From contig NZ_JACSPY010000002.1 in NCBI RefSeq assembly GCF_014836885.1, positions 62,001 to 126,000 of the forward strand: a stretch of 64,000 bases of DNA, written 5' to 3'. The notes under the pieces are model-generated. The model was not told where the DNA came from. It made no database searches and saw only the letters and a program-made list of their open reading frames with translations. This document shows, in pieces, positions 41,775-50,953 of this stretch (its first letter is position 1; each line of letters opens with the position of its first letter). Source of the stretch: Brevibacterium gallinarum (GTDB taxonomy: Bacteria; Actinomycetota; Actinomycetes; Actinomycetales; Brevibacteriaceae). The position numbers and the translations under genes were made by a program.

Positions 41775-42935
41775 TTACGGGTTCAGCTTCGTCGTGCCCT
41801 CGGGGCCTTCGGTGGAGGAGATCTTCTTGGCGAAGCAGTTGTCGCGGTCGATGCCGAGCTCCCGGCATTTGGCCAGTGCGGCTTCCGGGTCGTCATAGGG
41901 CTCGTTGAGAACGGTGATCCAGTAGTCCTTGAGCCGGAAGCTCGACCACTGCGAGCTGTTGAGCAGCAACGCCTCCGGGTGCTGGGCGCGCAGCGTCTCG
42001 AACTCCTCCAGGATCGCCTCATCGGTCCACGTCTGCTGCTCGGTCGTCAGGCCCACCTGCTTGGCGCTCAGCTGCGCCACCCAGTGCCCGTCGAGTTTCG
42101 AGGCGACGGTCGCGTGGTCATTCTGCGCCAGCTCCTTGAGCTGCTCGGCAGCCGGGACCGACGTCTCACCGCCGTCGGTGCCGCCGGTGTCTTCGGTACT
42201 GGGCTCCTCGGACGGTTTGAGGTCCTCATTCGGGCCGAGCAGTGGCAGACCGAGGAACACGGCGACGGCGACGAGCACGGTCGCAGCGATCGCTGCGACG
42301 ACGGTCATGCCGGTTCTCCGGCGGCGCTGCGGTGCCGGTGGGCCGTTGGGATTGCGCGGGCCGGCTGGGCCGGGTGGGCCTGCCGGGGACCTGCCCTGCG
42401 TGATGCGCTGCTCGCCGGTGTGGGCGGCGATGTACTCGTAATAGGTCGAACGGTCATCGGCCGCTGAGGCCCCAGGTGCAGGATGGCCGGCCGCTGCGTC
42501 GGCGGACCCGGTCCCGGCCGGCGGTGCCGTGTGTGCGGCTGCGGCCGCCGCTGCCGCAGTGCCTGCCGGCTGCTGGGCCAGCAGCGCGGCCACCGGGTAG
42601 AACTTCCCATCCGAGGCCTGATAGTAGTCCTGGCCGTCAGCGGCCCGGTAGTACAGCTGCCCGGCCGGGCTTGACCAGTAGCCCTGCGGCAGGCCGGGAT
42701 GTGCGCCGGCCGCCCCGCCGGGGGTGCCTGCCGCCGGTCCGGAGGCTGCCGCGCTGGCAGCCGGGCTCGGTTCGGGTTCGCGATCCCACTTCTCGCTCTG
42801 CGCCGGGCGGATGCGCGGGCGCGCCGGCTGGGGGGTGGGTTCAGCAGGGTCGGTGCGCGGCGCCTCGGGAGCGGGCGACGGAGGTGGGCTCTGGGGTGAG
42901 CCTTCGGGGCGTGGCGGGATGGCCGGCCCGGTCAT
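41775..42935 (-). CDS. Proline-rich single-pass membrane protein with DUF2510-like repeats
   Basis: 386 residues. Residues 1-90 are Pro/Ala/Ser-rich. At about 84-118 there are short aromatic repeats (GYWSSPAGQLYYRAADGQDYY, then DGKFYPV) similar to the DUF2510 motif. A membrane helix is at about 212-233 (TVVAAIAATVLVAVAVFLGLP), and the C-terminal 150 residues look extracellular, with two Cys. This layout resembles actinobacterial sensor or anchoring proteins. Function unknown. The upstream 473-bp spacer separates it from rpmB. Confidence 0.65.
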   Translation of the reverse strand: MTGPAIPPRPEGSPQSPPPSPAPEAPRTDPAEPTPQPARPRIRPAQSEKWDREPEPSPAASAAASGPAAGTPGGAAGAHPGLPQGYWSSPAGQLYYRAADGQDYYQASDGKFYPVAALLAQQPAGTAAAAAAAAHTAPPAGTGSADAAAGHPAPGASAADDRSTYYEYIAAHTGEQRITQGRSPAGPPGPAGPRNPNGPPAPQRRRRTGMTVVAAIAATVLVAVAVFLGLPLLGPNEDLKPSEEPSTEDTGGTDGGETSVPAAEQLKELAQNDHATVASKLDGHWVAQLSAKQVGLTTEQQTWTDEAILEEFETLRAQHPEALLLNSSQWSSFRLKDYWITVLNEPYDDPEAALAKCRELGIDRDNCFAKKISSTEGPEGTTKLNP

Positions 42936-43408
42936 CGCCGGCCCTTCGAATCACGCCTGCGTGCACCGGATGCAGCATCCTCGCACATGCGAACACTGTC
43001 CATGTCCATATACATTGGCAGAGGCTACTACCGAGTTCAACTGAATTTGCCTGCGACGCGCGCGCATCAGTAAGATGATCTCTTGTTGACTCGTCAGACA
43101 GCACCGCTGTCCTGATGATCGTGCTCATTGAGCGCTGCACGATAGCTTCGGCCCTCTCTCACAGGCCTCAACGGCTTCAGCGCTGGTGAGACATCACGTC
43201 GCACGATTGCGGCGTACACAAACCCTTCACCGGGGTTTCATTCACGCCACCGCAGTGTGTTCCACGGGTGTGCACCTGTCTGCCTGCGCAGACGGTGCAT
43301 CTGGAATGCAGCACCGGTGACGACGATGTGTTGATGTCTTCGGCGAACCCGCCCCCGCGCCCGCACGGCGCAGCGGATTCCGCCGCTCAAGTGAACTGGA
43401 GGAGAGAA
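42936..43408. other. 473-bp divergent spacer upstream of rpmB
   Basis: No gene seen. AT-richer than the surrounding DNA. It holds a TTGACT hexamer (43085-43090), a dyad TCAGACAGC-ACC-GCTGTCCTGA (43094-43115), and an AAACCC/GGGTTT inverted repeat near 43220-43240. I could not find a convincing Zur box (an AT-rich palindrome). The long leader before rpmB may carry control. Confidence 0.6.
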
Positions 43409-43645
43409 ATGGCAGCAACCTGCCAGGTGACCGGAGCAGTTCCCGGTTTCGGACACAATGTGTCCCACTCGAACCGCCGCACCAAGCGCCGGTTCAACCC
43501 GAACATTCAGAAGAAGCGCTACTACGTGCCCTCGCTGCGCAAGACCGTGACCCTCACCGTGTCCGCCAAGGGCATGAAGGTCATCGACGCACGCGGCATC
43601 GACGCTGTGGTGACCGATCTCATCGCGAAGGGAGTGAAGCTCTGA
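43409..43645 (+). CDS. rpmB: 50S ribosomal protein L28, zinc-independent type
   Basis: 78 residues with the L28 start MAATCQVTG and [13 protein letters not shown]. Only one Cys is present, so the Zn-ribbon CxxC pairs of zinc-binding L28 are absent. A strong GGAGGAG site precedes the ATG. Its stop overlaps the start of rpmG (TGATG). The set rpmB-rpmG-rpsN is the usual zinc-independent group of actinobacteria, often repressed by Zur. Confidence 0.9.
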   Translation: MAATCQVTGAVPGFGHNVSHSNRRTKRRFNPNIQKKRYYVPSLRKTVTLTVSAKGMKVIDARGIDAVVTDLIAKGVKL

Positions 43646-43815
43646 TGGCAGCAAAGACCAAGGACATCCGTCCGATCATCAAGCTCAAGTCCACTGCCGG
43701 CACGGGCTACACCTACGTCACCCGCAAGAACCGCCGCAACAACCCGGACCGCATCGTGCTGAAGAAGTACGATCCCGTCGTCCGCAAGCACGTAGATTTC
43801 CGAGAGGAGCGCTGA
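43645..43815 (+). CDS. rpmG: 50S ribosomal protein L33, zinc-independent type
   Basis: 56 residues ([18 protein letters not shown] through DFREER). It has no cysteine at all, so it is the C-minus form. It was found by reading the gap between rpmB and rpsN: the ATG at 43645 overlaps the rpmB stop and the TGA is at 43813-43815. Confidence 0.93.
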   Translation: MAAKTKDIRPIIKLKSTAGTGYTYVTRKNRRNNPDRIVLKKYDPVVRKHVDFREER

Positions 43816-43824
43816 GCGCACACA

Positions 43825-44130
43825 ATGGCTAAGAAGTCCAAGATCGCACGCAACAAGCAGCGCGCCGAGATCGTCGAGCGCTACGCCGAGCGCCGCGCAG
43901 AGCTCAAGCGCCAGCTTGTCCACCCCGATTCCACCGACGAGCAGCGCGAGGAGGCCCGCCTGGGTCTGCAGAAGCTCCCGCGCGACGCATCGCCGATCCG
44001 CCTGCGCAACCGCGACCAGGTCGACGGCCGTCCGCGCGGCTACCTCCGCAAGTTCGGACTGTCCCGTGTGCGCTTCCGTGAGATGGCACATCGCGGAGAA
44101 CTGCCCGGAGTTACCAAGTCGAGCTGGTAA
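43825..44130 (+). CDS. rpsN: 30S ribosomal protein S14, zinc-independent (long) type
   Basis: 101 residues. The long form without the CxxC zinc motif; the S14 core is [32 protein letters not shown]. It lies 9 nt after rpmG and ends the small operon. The 61-residue zinc form would be expected in the main ribosomal protein cluster, outside the window. Confidence 0.92.
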   Translation: MAKKSKIARNKQRAEIVERYAERRAELKRQLVHPDSTDEQREEARLGLQKLPRDASPIRLRNRDQVDGRPRGYLRKFGLSRVRFREMAHRGELPGVTKSSW

Positions 44131-44190
44131 TCTCTGGTAAGTTCGGTATCGGTGAATCAACCGACCTATGTCCTGAAGGAGGACAACCTT

Positions 44191-44481
44191 ATGGCTAAGA
44201 ACCGCAGTGAACTCGTTTCCGAGGTTGCCGAGAAGACCGATCTGACCCAGAAGCAGGTGTCGGACGTCCTCGACGGTGTGTTCGAGTCGTTTAGCGAGGT
44301 CGTCAAGAACGGCGACAAGCTGACCATCCCGGGCTGGCTGTCCGTCGAGCGCACCGAGCGTGCAGCTCGCAAGGGCCGCAACCCGCGCAGCGGCGAAGAG
44401 ATCCAGATCCCCGCTGGCTACTCGGTGAAGCTCTCGGCCGGATCGAAGCTCAAGGCAGCTGCCGGTTCGCCCAAGAAGTGA
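44191..44481 (+). CDS. hup: HU family DNA-binding protein
   Basis: 96 residues, a single HU domain (MAKNRSELVSEVAEKTDLTQ; RNPRSGEEIQIPAGYSVKLSAG), without the Lys/Ala-rich C-terminal tail of mycobacterial HupB. Binds and bends DNA as a homodimer. AAGGAGG is well placed before the ATG at 44191. It follows rpsN by 60 bp with its own candidate promoter region and ends at a strong terminator. Confidence 0.92.
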   Translation: MAKNRSELVSEVAEKTDLTQKQVSDVLDGVFESFSEVVKNGDKLTIPGWLSVERTERAARKGRNPRSGEEIQIPAGYSVKLSAGSKLKAAAGSPKK

Positions 44482-44510
44482 CCTCCTCTTCCGGATACGG
44501 AAATTCGGGA

Positions 44511-44541
44511 AGCGCCCGGGACCTCGACGGTCCCGGGCGCT
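44511..44541 (+). terminator. Intrinsic terminator after hup
   Basis: AGCGCCCGGGACC, loop TCGAC and its exact complement, then TTCTGC. Perfect 13-bp stem. Confidence 0.75.
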
Positions 44542-44587
44542 TCTGCATTCACCCCGCCCCGGCTTTGGCCGCCCCGAACGGCGCGAC

Positions 44588-44600
44588 TACCCTAGAAGGC
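44588..44600 (+). promoter_or_regulatory. Predicted leaderless -10 element
   Basis: TACCCT (44588-44593), 7 nt, ATG 44601. Confidence 0.45.
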
Positions 44601-45458
44601 ATGCGAGTTTCTGCGATTCAGCTGGCCTACACCGACCGTGAGGACCAGTCTGCGCGCATCCGCCGGGCCGCCGCCTTGGCCGCCTCCCAGCACGAGACCG
44701 ACCTCATCGTGCTGCCTGAACTCTGGTCCGCTGGCGCCTTCGACTACCGCGCCTGGGGCACCCGCGCCGAATCCGTCGCCACCGGCCCGACCATCGCCGC
44801 GCTGGCGGCGATCGCCCGCGAGACCGGCGCCTACATCCACGCCGGGTCGATCCTCGAAGCCACCGATGAAGCACAGGCCCGGCTCTCCGCCGCCGGCGGA
44901 GACATCACGGCTCTCGGGGAGATCCCCGAGGGGCAACGCGGCCTGTACAACACCTCCGTCCTCCTCGACCCCGCCGGCGATGTGGTCGCCGCCTACCGCA
45001 AGATCCACCGGTTCGGGTTCGGAGCAGGCGAGCCGACGCTGCTCGACGCCGGTGAGGACATCGTCACCTGCCCGATCACCGTCGACGGCCGCGAGGTCAC
45101 CGTCGGCCTGGCGACCTGCTACGACCTGCGCTTCCCGGAGATGTTCCGCGCACTCGTCGACGCCGGGACCGAGGTGGTGGTCGTGCCTGCCGCATGGCCG
45201 GCCGCACGTGTCGACCACTGGAGCCTCTTCGCCCGCGCCCGAGCCGCAGAGGACTTCACCGCCCTCATCGCCTGCAACACCGCCGGCTACCACGCCCGCA
45301 CCCAGATGGGCGGCCGCTCGGTCATCGTCGACGCCGCCGGCGTCGTCCTCGCCGAGGCCGGGCCGGACGCGACCATCCTGTCTGCCCACATCGACATCGA
45401 CGCGATCGCCCAGCGCCGCGAGAGCTTCCCAGCGCTGGCCGACCGGCGGCTGAGCTGA
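44601..45458 (+). CDS. Carbon-nitrogen hydrolase (nitrilase superfamily)
   Basis: 285 residues. The catalytic triad is E40 (LPELW), K134 (YRKIH) and C173 (ATCYDLRFPE), the layout of amidases of the nitrilase superfamily (omega-amidase or Nit-like group), which hydrolyse amides in the cytoplasm. It lies 16 nt upstream of the CopD-CtaG gene in the same direction. The substrate is not predictable. Confidence 0.88.
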   Translation: MRVSAIQLAYTDREDQSARIRRAAALAASQHETDLIVLPELWSAGAFDYRAWGTRAESVATGPTIAALAAIARETGAYIHAGSILEATDEAQARLSAAGGDITALGEIPEGQRGLYNTSVLLDPAGDVVAAYRKIHRFGFGAGEPTLLDAGEDIVTCPITVDGREVTVGLATCYDLRFPEMFRALVDAGTEVVVVPAAWPAARVDHWSLFARARAAEDFTALIACNTAGYHARTQMGGRSVIVDAAGVVLAEAGPDATILSAHIDIDAIAQRRESFPALADRRLS

Positions 45459-45474
45459 AGGCCTGAGCACACAC

Positions 45475-47574
45475 GTGACATCAACGTCTGCACCCTCAAC
45501 CGGCCGCGCGCACTCCGGCTCCAGCCCGGCCCGCGGAGCCGGCCCCGACGTCACCGCAGCCCGCCGGCTGCGGCTGGCCGCGATCCCCGGCTTCATCCTC
45601 ATCGCCGCCGTCTGCGGTGCCTTCGCCCTCGACTTCACCGGTGCGGCCGCACCGCTGCTGCTGAATGACTCCGGCCCGCTCGGCCGGTTCGGCCTGCCGA
45701 TCGCCGAGTTCCTCTTCAACCTGTCGATGTCGGTCACCCTGGCCGCGCTGTTCCTGGCCACGCTCGTCTTCCCGCGCGACCACGGCGGGCGGATCCGCCA
45801 CAAGGACCGCAAGACCCGCCGCGATATCCCGCTGGACCCACTGTGGGAGCGCACGCTCGGTGTCGCCCAGATCGCCTCGATCGTCTGGACGGTCGCCGCG
45901 GTCGCCGTGCTCATCTTCGCGTTCATCGACTCCGTCGGCGCACAGGCATTCGAGGGCGACTTCTCCCAGCAGCTCGGCGTCTACATCACCCAGATCCCCT
46001 ACGGGCAGCTGCGCCTGGCGATCGTGCTCATGGCCGCGACGCTCTCCACGCTCGTCTTCGCCACCCGCTCGTTCATGGGCATCGGGCTCATCACCGTCCT
46101 CGGTGTGCTCTCACTCGTGCCGCTGGCCCTCATGGGCCACTCGGCTGAGGCCTACGGGCATATGCAGGCGGTCAACAGCATCGGCCTGCACCTGCTCGCC
46201 GTCGTCGCCTGGCTCGGCGGGATCCTCGTCATGGCCGTGCTCGCACCGCTGCTGACGAAGCGCGATGACCTGGCCGTGCTCGTCTCCCGGTTCTCGACGA
46301 TGGCACTCATCGCCTTTGCCATCATGGTCTACTCCGGGTTCGTCAATGCGCTGCTGCGCGTGCGCACCCTCGACGACTGGCAGACCCCGTACGGGCTCGT
46401 CGTCATCGGCAAGGTCGTCCTCACCATCATCCTCGGGGTCATCGGCTACTGGCACCGCACCTTCGTCATCAACCGGCTCAAAAGCGCTGCTGCCGCCCGC
46501 AGCGAGTTCTGGCGGCTGCTCGGCATCGAAACGCTCATCTTCGGTGCGATCATGGCGCTGGGCGTCGTGCTCTCCCGCTCCCAGCCGCCGATCCCCGATG
46601 AACCGCCGCCGGCCCCGACCCCGGCGGAGATCCTCACCTCCGAACCGCTGCCGCCGGAGCCGACCTGGCTGTCGTACTTCACCGAATGGCGCGTCGACCC
46701 GCTGTGGACGGTCATCACCGTCGGCTTCGTCGTCGGCTACCTGCTGGCCGTGCGCGAGCTGCGCCGGCGCGGCGACACCTGGTCGACCGGCAGGACCATC
46801 AGCTGGGTCATCGGCATGGCCGGGCTGTTCTACATCACCTCCGGTGGCCCGATGGTCTACGGCCAGGTGCTGTTCTCCGGGCACATGATCCAGCACATGC
46901 TCCTCGTCATGGCCGTGCCCCTGCCGATGGTCCTCGGTGCGCCCATCACCCTGCTCATGCGTGCGACGAAGCCGCGCACCGACGGCTCCCGCGGCCCGCG
47001 CGAATGGATCCTCGGGGCAGTCCACTCCCGCTACCTGCGGTTCTGGGCCCACCCGATCGTCGCAGCGGTCAACTTCGCCGGCTCCATGGTGATCTTCTAC
47101 TACAGCGGCATCATGTACCCGGCCCTGGAGACCCACCTCGGCCACGAGCTCATGATGGTCCACTTCCTGGCCGCCGGCTACCTCTTCGCCCAGTCGCTCA
47201 TCGGCATCGATCCCGGCGTCAACCGGCTGCCCTACCCGATGCGGCTGCTCATGCTGCTGGTGACGATGACCTTCCATGCCTTCTTCGGCGTCTCGATCAT
47301 CTCCTCCGAGGCGCTCATCGAACCCGACTGGTTCGGCAATATGGGCCACGGCTGGTTCCCGGCACTGGAGGACCAGGCGCTCGGCGGTGAGATCACCTGG
47401 GGCATCGGCGAGTTCCCGACGCTGGCCCTGGCGATCATCGTCGCCGTGCAGTGGTCGCGCTCCTCCGACCGTGAGGCCAAGCGCCGCGACCGCTCCGAGG
47501 ACCGCAGCGGCGATGCCGAGCTCAAGGCCTACAACGAGATGCTCGCCAACCTGCAGCGCGGCCCGCGCAGCTGA
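45475..47574 (+). CDS. Fused CopD/CtaG-type membrane protein
   Basis: 699 residues. The N-terminal half (about 20-365) has eight or nine helices of the CopD copper-resistance domain with the GMG/HLLAVVAWLGG stretch. The C-terminal half (about 395-660) is the cytochrome-c oxidase assembly family CtaG (caa3-type), with the conserved motif FSGHMIQHMLLVMAVPL and later LGHELMMVHFLAAGYLF and FHAFFGVSI. Fusions of this type are common in actinobacteria and are thought to move or deliver copper for oxidase assembly. Starts at GTG 45475, 16 nt after the amidase gene. Confidence 0.85.
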   Translation: MTSTSAPSTGRAHSGSSPARGAGPDVTAARRLRLAAIPGFILIAAVCGAFALDFTGAAAPLLLNDSGPLGRFGLPIAEFLFNLSMSVTLAALFLATLVFPRDHGGRIRHKDRKTRRDIPLDPLWERTLGVAQIASIVWTVAAVAVLIFAFIDSVGAQAFEGDFSQQLGVYITQIPYGQLRLAIVLMAATLSTLVFATRSFMGIGLITVLGVLSLVPLALMGHSAEAYGHMQAVNSIGLHLLAVVAWLGGILVMAVLAPLLTKRDDLAVLVSRFSTMALIAFAIMVYSGFVNALLRVRTLDDWQTPYGLVVIGKVVLTIILGVIGYWHRTFVINRLKSAAAARSEFWRLLGIETLIFGAIMALGVVLSRSQPPIPDEPPPAPTPAEILTSEPLPPEPTWLSYFTEWRVDPLWTVITVGFVVGYLLAVRELRRRGDTWSTGRTISWVIGMAGLFYITSGGPMVYGQVLFSGHMIQHMLLVMAVPLPMVLGAPITLLMRATKPRTDGSRGPREWILGAVHSRYLRFWAHPIVAAVNFAGSMVIFYYSGIMYPALETHLGHELMMVHFLAAGYLFAQSLIGIDPGVNRLPYPMRLLMLLVTMTFHAFFGVSIISSEALIEPDWFGNMGHGWFPALEDQALGGEITWGIGEFPTLALAIIVAVQWSRSSDREAKRRDRSEDRSGDAELKAYNEMLANLQRGPRS

Positions 47575-47624
47575 ATCGGACGCGCCAGGGCGCTCGCACG
47601 GCCGGCGCGGAGTCGACATGGTGC

Positions 47625-47653
47625 TTGACCAAATGTGAATCAGATCTCATGAT
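47625..47653 (+). promoter_or_regulatory. Promoter with an internal CRP-like half-site pair
   Basis: TTGACC, 17 nt, CATGAT. Within the spacer TGTGA, 6 nt, TCTCA (47634-47649) is near the CRP/GlxR pattern. Confidence 0.4.
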
Positions 47654-47729
47654 TGGGTGAGTCTTAACCGCAGTGACGAACAGCCCACGCTGCTGTGGCG
47701 CCGTTCCTCCTCACGCAAGGAGCACCATC

Positions 47730-49112
47730 ATGAGTGCAGCACCACCCCAGGACACACCGAGCGTGCGCCGCAACCTCCAGCGCGTCGTCGCCGCTTCGAT
47801 GGCCGGCACGATCGTCGAATGGTACGAGTTCTTCCTCTACGCCTCAGCCGCCACCCTGGTCTTCAACGTCATCCTGTTCCCAGCCTCGGACAATCCGCTC
47901 GACGCGATCATCGCCGCGTTCGCCACGTATGCGATCGGCTTCATCTTCCGCCCGCTCGGCGGGGTCGTGTTCGGCCACTTCGGCGACAAGTACGGGCGCA
48001 AGAAGCTGCTGCAGCTCTCCATCATCCTCGTCGGCGTCTCGACCTTCCTCATGGGCTGCCTGCCGACGTTCGACCAGTGGGGCTACGCGGCCCCGATCAT
48101 CCTCGTGCTGCTGCGCGCCGCCCAGGGATTTGCCGTCGGCGGCGAATGGGGCGGAGCCGTCCTCCTCGTCGCCGAGCATTCACCGAACCACTCCCGCGGC
48201 TTCTGGGCTTCCTGGCCGCAGGCCGCCGTTCCGCTGGGCAACCTGCTGGCCACTGCGGTGCTCTTCGCCCTCTCCACCGCGCTCAGCGATGAGGCCTTCA
48301 TCTCGTGGGGCTGGCGCGTGGCCTTCTGGCTGTCGGCCGTCATCGTCTTCATCGGCTACTACATCCGCACTCGCGTCTCCGACGCCCCGATCTTCGAAGA
48401 GGCCCAGCAGGAGGTCCACGAAGAGGACGCCGGCTACGGCGTCATCGAGGTTTTCAAGCGCTACCCGCGCGGCGTCTTCACCGCCATGGGCCTGCGCTTC
48501 ATCGAGAACGTCATGTACTACGTCGTCGTGACCTTCTCGATCACCTACCTCAGCCAGCAGGTCGGCATCGAACGCGGCGAGATCCTCGGACTGCTGCTCG
48601 GCGCCCACGTCATCCACGCGATCATCGTGCCGATGATCGGCCGGCTGTGCGACATCCTCGGCCGCAAGATCCCGTATCTGCTCGGCATCCTGGCCACCGC
48701 CACCTGGGGCTTCTTCGCGTTCCCGATGTTCGACACCGGAGAGGGGCTGCCGATCTTCATCGCGATCGTCGTCGGGCTCATCTTCCACGGCTTCATGTAC
48801 GCCGGCCAACCGGCGCTCATGGCCGAGATGTTCCCCACCCGCATGCGCTACTCGGGTGTGTCGCTGGGCTATCAGGTGACCGCGATCGTCGCCGGCTCCT
48901 TCGCCCCGATCATCGCCACCGCCCTGCTGCGGGCCTTCGACTCCAGCATCCCGATCTCGATCTACCTCGCCATCGGAGCCGGCATCAGCCTCATCGCCTG
49001 GTTCTTCACCCGTGAGACCAACGGCATGGACCTGGCGGAGATCGACCGGATCGACAACGAGCGTCGTGCCACAGAGCGGGCCGCCCGTGCCGGCGCGGCC
49101 GGCCGGAAGTAG
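47730..49112 (+). CDS. MHS family (MFS) proton symporter
   Basis: 460 residues with twelve helices. The conserved first-loop motif GGVVFGHFGDKYGRKK and the GGEWGGAVLLVAEHSP motif identify the metabolite:H+ symporter (MHS) subfamily, which takes up carboxylates such as ketoglutarate, citrate, shikimate or proline/betaine. AAGGAG precedes the ATG at 47730. The next gene is a 3-hydroxybutyrate dehydrogenase, so uptake of a hydroxyacid is a reasonable idea. Confidence 0.87.
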   Translation: MSAAPPQDTPSVRRNLQRVVAASMAGTIVEWYEFFLYASAATLVFNVILFPASDNPLDAIIAAFATYAIGFIFRPLGGVVFGHFGDKYGRKKLLQLSIILVGVSTFLMGCLPTFDQWGYAAPIILVLLRAAQGFAVGGEWGGAVLLVAEHSPNHSRGFWASWPQAAVPLGNLLATAVLFALSTALSDEAFISWGWRVAFWLSAVIVFIGYYIRTRVSDAPIFEEAQQEVHEEDAGYGVIEVFKRYPRGVFTAMGLRFIENVMYYVVVTFSITYLSQQVGIERGEILGLLLGAHVIHAIIVPMIGRLCDILGRKIPYLLGILATATWGFFAFPMFDTGEGLPIFIAIVVGLIFHGFMYAGQPALMAEMFPTRMRYSGVSLGYQVTAIVAGSFAPIIATALLRAFDSSIPISIYLAIGAGISLIAWFFTRETNGMDLAEIDRIDNERRATERAARAGAAGRK

Positions 49113-49121
49113 GCTGAGCGC

Positions 49122-49895
49122 ATGGAACACGATCCGAAGCAGAACCCTCAGCAGGAACTCTCCGGTCGCCGCGCGCTCGTCACCGGCGGCGGCTCGGGCC
49201 TCGGCAGGGCGATCGCCGCCCGGTTCGCCCAGATGGGCGCCGAGGTGACCGTCGCCGACGTCTCAGCCGAAGCCGCCGAGTCCGTTGCCGCGGAGATCGG
49301 CGGGAAGGCCTGGGTCGTCGACCTGTCCGATACGCAGGCGCTCGACGGACAGCCGATCGACACCGACATCCTCGTCAACAACGCCGGCATCCAGCGCATC
49401 CACCCGATCGAGGAGTTCCCGCTCTCCGAATGGCAGCTCATCCAGAAGCTCATGCTCGAATCGCCCTTCGTGCTGACGAAAGCCGTGCTGCCGGGAATGT
49501 ATGAGCGCGGCTGGGGCCGCATCATCAACATCTCGTCTGTCCACGGGCTGCGCGCCTCCGCATTCAAGAGCGCCTATGTCGCAGCCAAGCACGGCCTCAT
49601 GGGCCTGACGAAGGCGACCGCGCTGGAGGCCGGCAGACACGGGGTGACCTGCAATGCGATCAATCCCGGCTATGTCATGACCCCGCTGGTCGAACAGCAG
49701 ATCGCCGATCAGGCCGCCTCGCGCGGGATCTCCGAGGATGCCGTCCTCGACGAGGTGTTCCTCGCCCACTCGGCGCTGCCGCACCTCGCCCAGCCCGAGG
49801 ACGTCGCCGCGATCGCCGCGCTGCTCGCCGGCGAGGGCGGCAAGGCGATCACCGGAGCCGCACACTCCGTCGACGGCGGCTGGTCCGCGGCCTGA
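49122..49895 (+). CDS. 3-hydroxybutyrate dehydrogenase-like SDR
   Basis: 257 residues. Rossmann motif TGGGSGLGRAIA, NNAG, and the catalytic Ser-Tyr-Lys (ISSVHGL, YVAAK). The sequence ISSVHGLRAS and the C-terminal VDGGWSAA are typical of BdhA. Oxidises (R)-3-hydroxybutyrate to acetoacetate with NAD+. It starts 10 nt after the MHS transporter, so they share a transcript. Confidence 0.82.
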   Translation: MEHDPKQNPQQELSGRRALVTGGGSGLGRAIAARFAQMGAEVTVADVSAEAAESVAAEIGGKAWVVDLSDTQALDGQPIDTDILVNNAGIQRIHPIEEFPLSEWQLIQKLMLESPFVLTKAVLPGMYERGWGRIINISSVHGLRASAFKSAYVAAKHGLMGLTKATALEAGRHGVTCNAINPGYVMTPLVEQQIADQAASRGISEDAVLDEVFLAHSALPHLAQPEDVAAIAALLAGEGGKAITGAAHSVDGGWSAA

Positions 49896-49939
49896 CCTGC
49901 ACGTCCGCACCTGAGACGACACGAGAAGAAGGAGACCTC

Positions 49940-50848
49940 ATGGCGACGATTGGATGGATCGGCCTGGGCAATATGGGCCTGCCGATGACGAAGAACCTCA
50001 TCACAGCCGGGCACAGCGTGCGCGGATACGACCTGAGCGAAAGTGCCCGCAGTGCGGCCGAAGCCAACGGTGTGACCGCCTGCACCACCATCGCCGAGGC
50101 GGTGGCCGGTGCCGATGCCGTGTTCGGCATGCTGCCCAACGGGACGATCTCGAAGGAGGTGTTCTGCGGAGCCGGCGGCGTGCTCGAGTTCGCCGAACCC
50201 ACCGCGCTGCTCATCGACTCCTCGACGATCGACGTCGCCTCGGCCCGGGAGATCCACGAGACGGCCCAGCAGGCCGGCTTCGCCTTCGTCGACGCCCCGG
50301 TCTCCGGCGGCATCTCCGGTGCCGCGGCGGCGACACTGACCTTCATGCTCGGCGGCGACCCAGCCGACACCGCCCGGGCGAAAGAGCTCGTCGAGCCGAT
50401 GGCCGGCAACATCTTCGACTGCGGTGGGCCCGGCAACGGGCAGGCGGCGAAGATCGTCAACAACATGATGCTCACCGTCAGCCTGCAGGGCGCAGCCGAA
50501 GGTGCGGTGCTCGCCGACAAGCTCGGCCTCGACGCGCAGACGTTCTGGAACGTCGCCAGTGTCTCCTCCGGGGACTCGTGGCCGCTGCGCACCTGGTACC
50601 CGGTGCCCGGCATCGTCGAGACCGCCGCGTCCAACAACGGCTTCGAGGCGACCTTCTCCGCCGCGCTCGCCCACAAGGACGCAGGCCTGGCACAGGCGGC
50701 GGCCGCCGATGTCGGCGTCACGCTGCCGGGGGCGAAGGCGGCGTTCGAGAACCTGCAGAAGCTCATGGATGACGGCTACGCCGATATGGACTGCTCGCTC
50801 ATCATCCGCAACATCGATCCGCAGGCACCCGGCGTCCCGCAGGAGTGA
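49940..50848 (+). CDS. 3-hydroxyisobutyrate dehydrogenase-type beta-hydroxyacid dehydrogenase
   Basis: 302 residues. GWIGLGNMGLPM binds NAD+, DAPVSGG is the substrate loop, and KIVNNM provides the catalytic lysine. The family oxidises 3-hydroxyisobutyrate or similar acids, as in valine breakdown. GAAGGAG lies before the ATG at 49940. Third gene of the MHS transporter run, so the operon may serve branched or short hydroxyacids. Confidence 0.82.
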   Translation: MATIGWIGLGNMGLPMTKNLITAGHSVRGYDLSESARSAAEANGVTACTTIAEAVAGADAVFGMLPNGTISKEVFCGAGGVLEFAEPTALLIDSSTIDVASAREIHETAQQAGFAFVDAPVSGGISGAAAATLTFMLGGDPADTARAKELVEPMAGNIFDCGGPGNGQAAKIVNNMMLTVSLQGAAEGAVLADKLGLDAQTFWNVASVSSGDSWPLRTWYPVPGIVETAASNNGFEATFSAALAHKDAGLAQAAAADVGVTLPGAKAAFENLQKLMDDGYADMDCSLIIRNIDPQAPGVPQE

Positions 50849-50872
50849 GCCTGCGCTCTTCGGCGCGTGTCC

Positions 50873-50953
50873 GTCAGGCCGGTGAACCGGTACATGCCGG
50901 TCAGGTCGGTGAACCGGTACGTGTCGGTCAGGTCGGTGAACTTGCAGGCGGTC
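50873..50953 (+). repeat. Three tandem 27-bp units at the end of the yggS gene
   Basis: Two near-identical units beginning GTCAGG(C/T)CGGTGAACCGG and a third degenerate one. The third unit supplies the last codons and stop of the minus-strand YggS gene; the first two lie past its stop. Confidence 0.75.

Noticed and set aside
42936..43408. A tRNA gene in the spacer before rpmB
   Set aside because: No cloverleaf or T-loop consensus (GGTTCGAATCC-type) could be built from the sequence.
50873..50953. Tandem units as a CRISPR array
   Set aside because: The units are directly adjacent without unique spacers and number only three.
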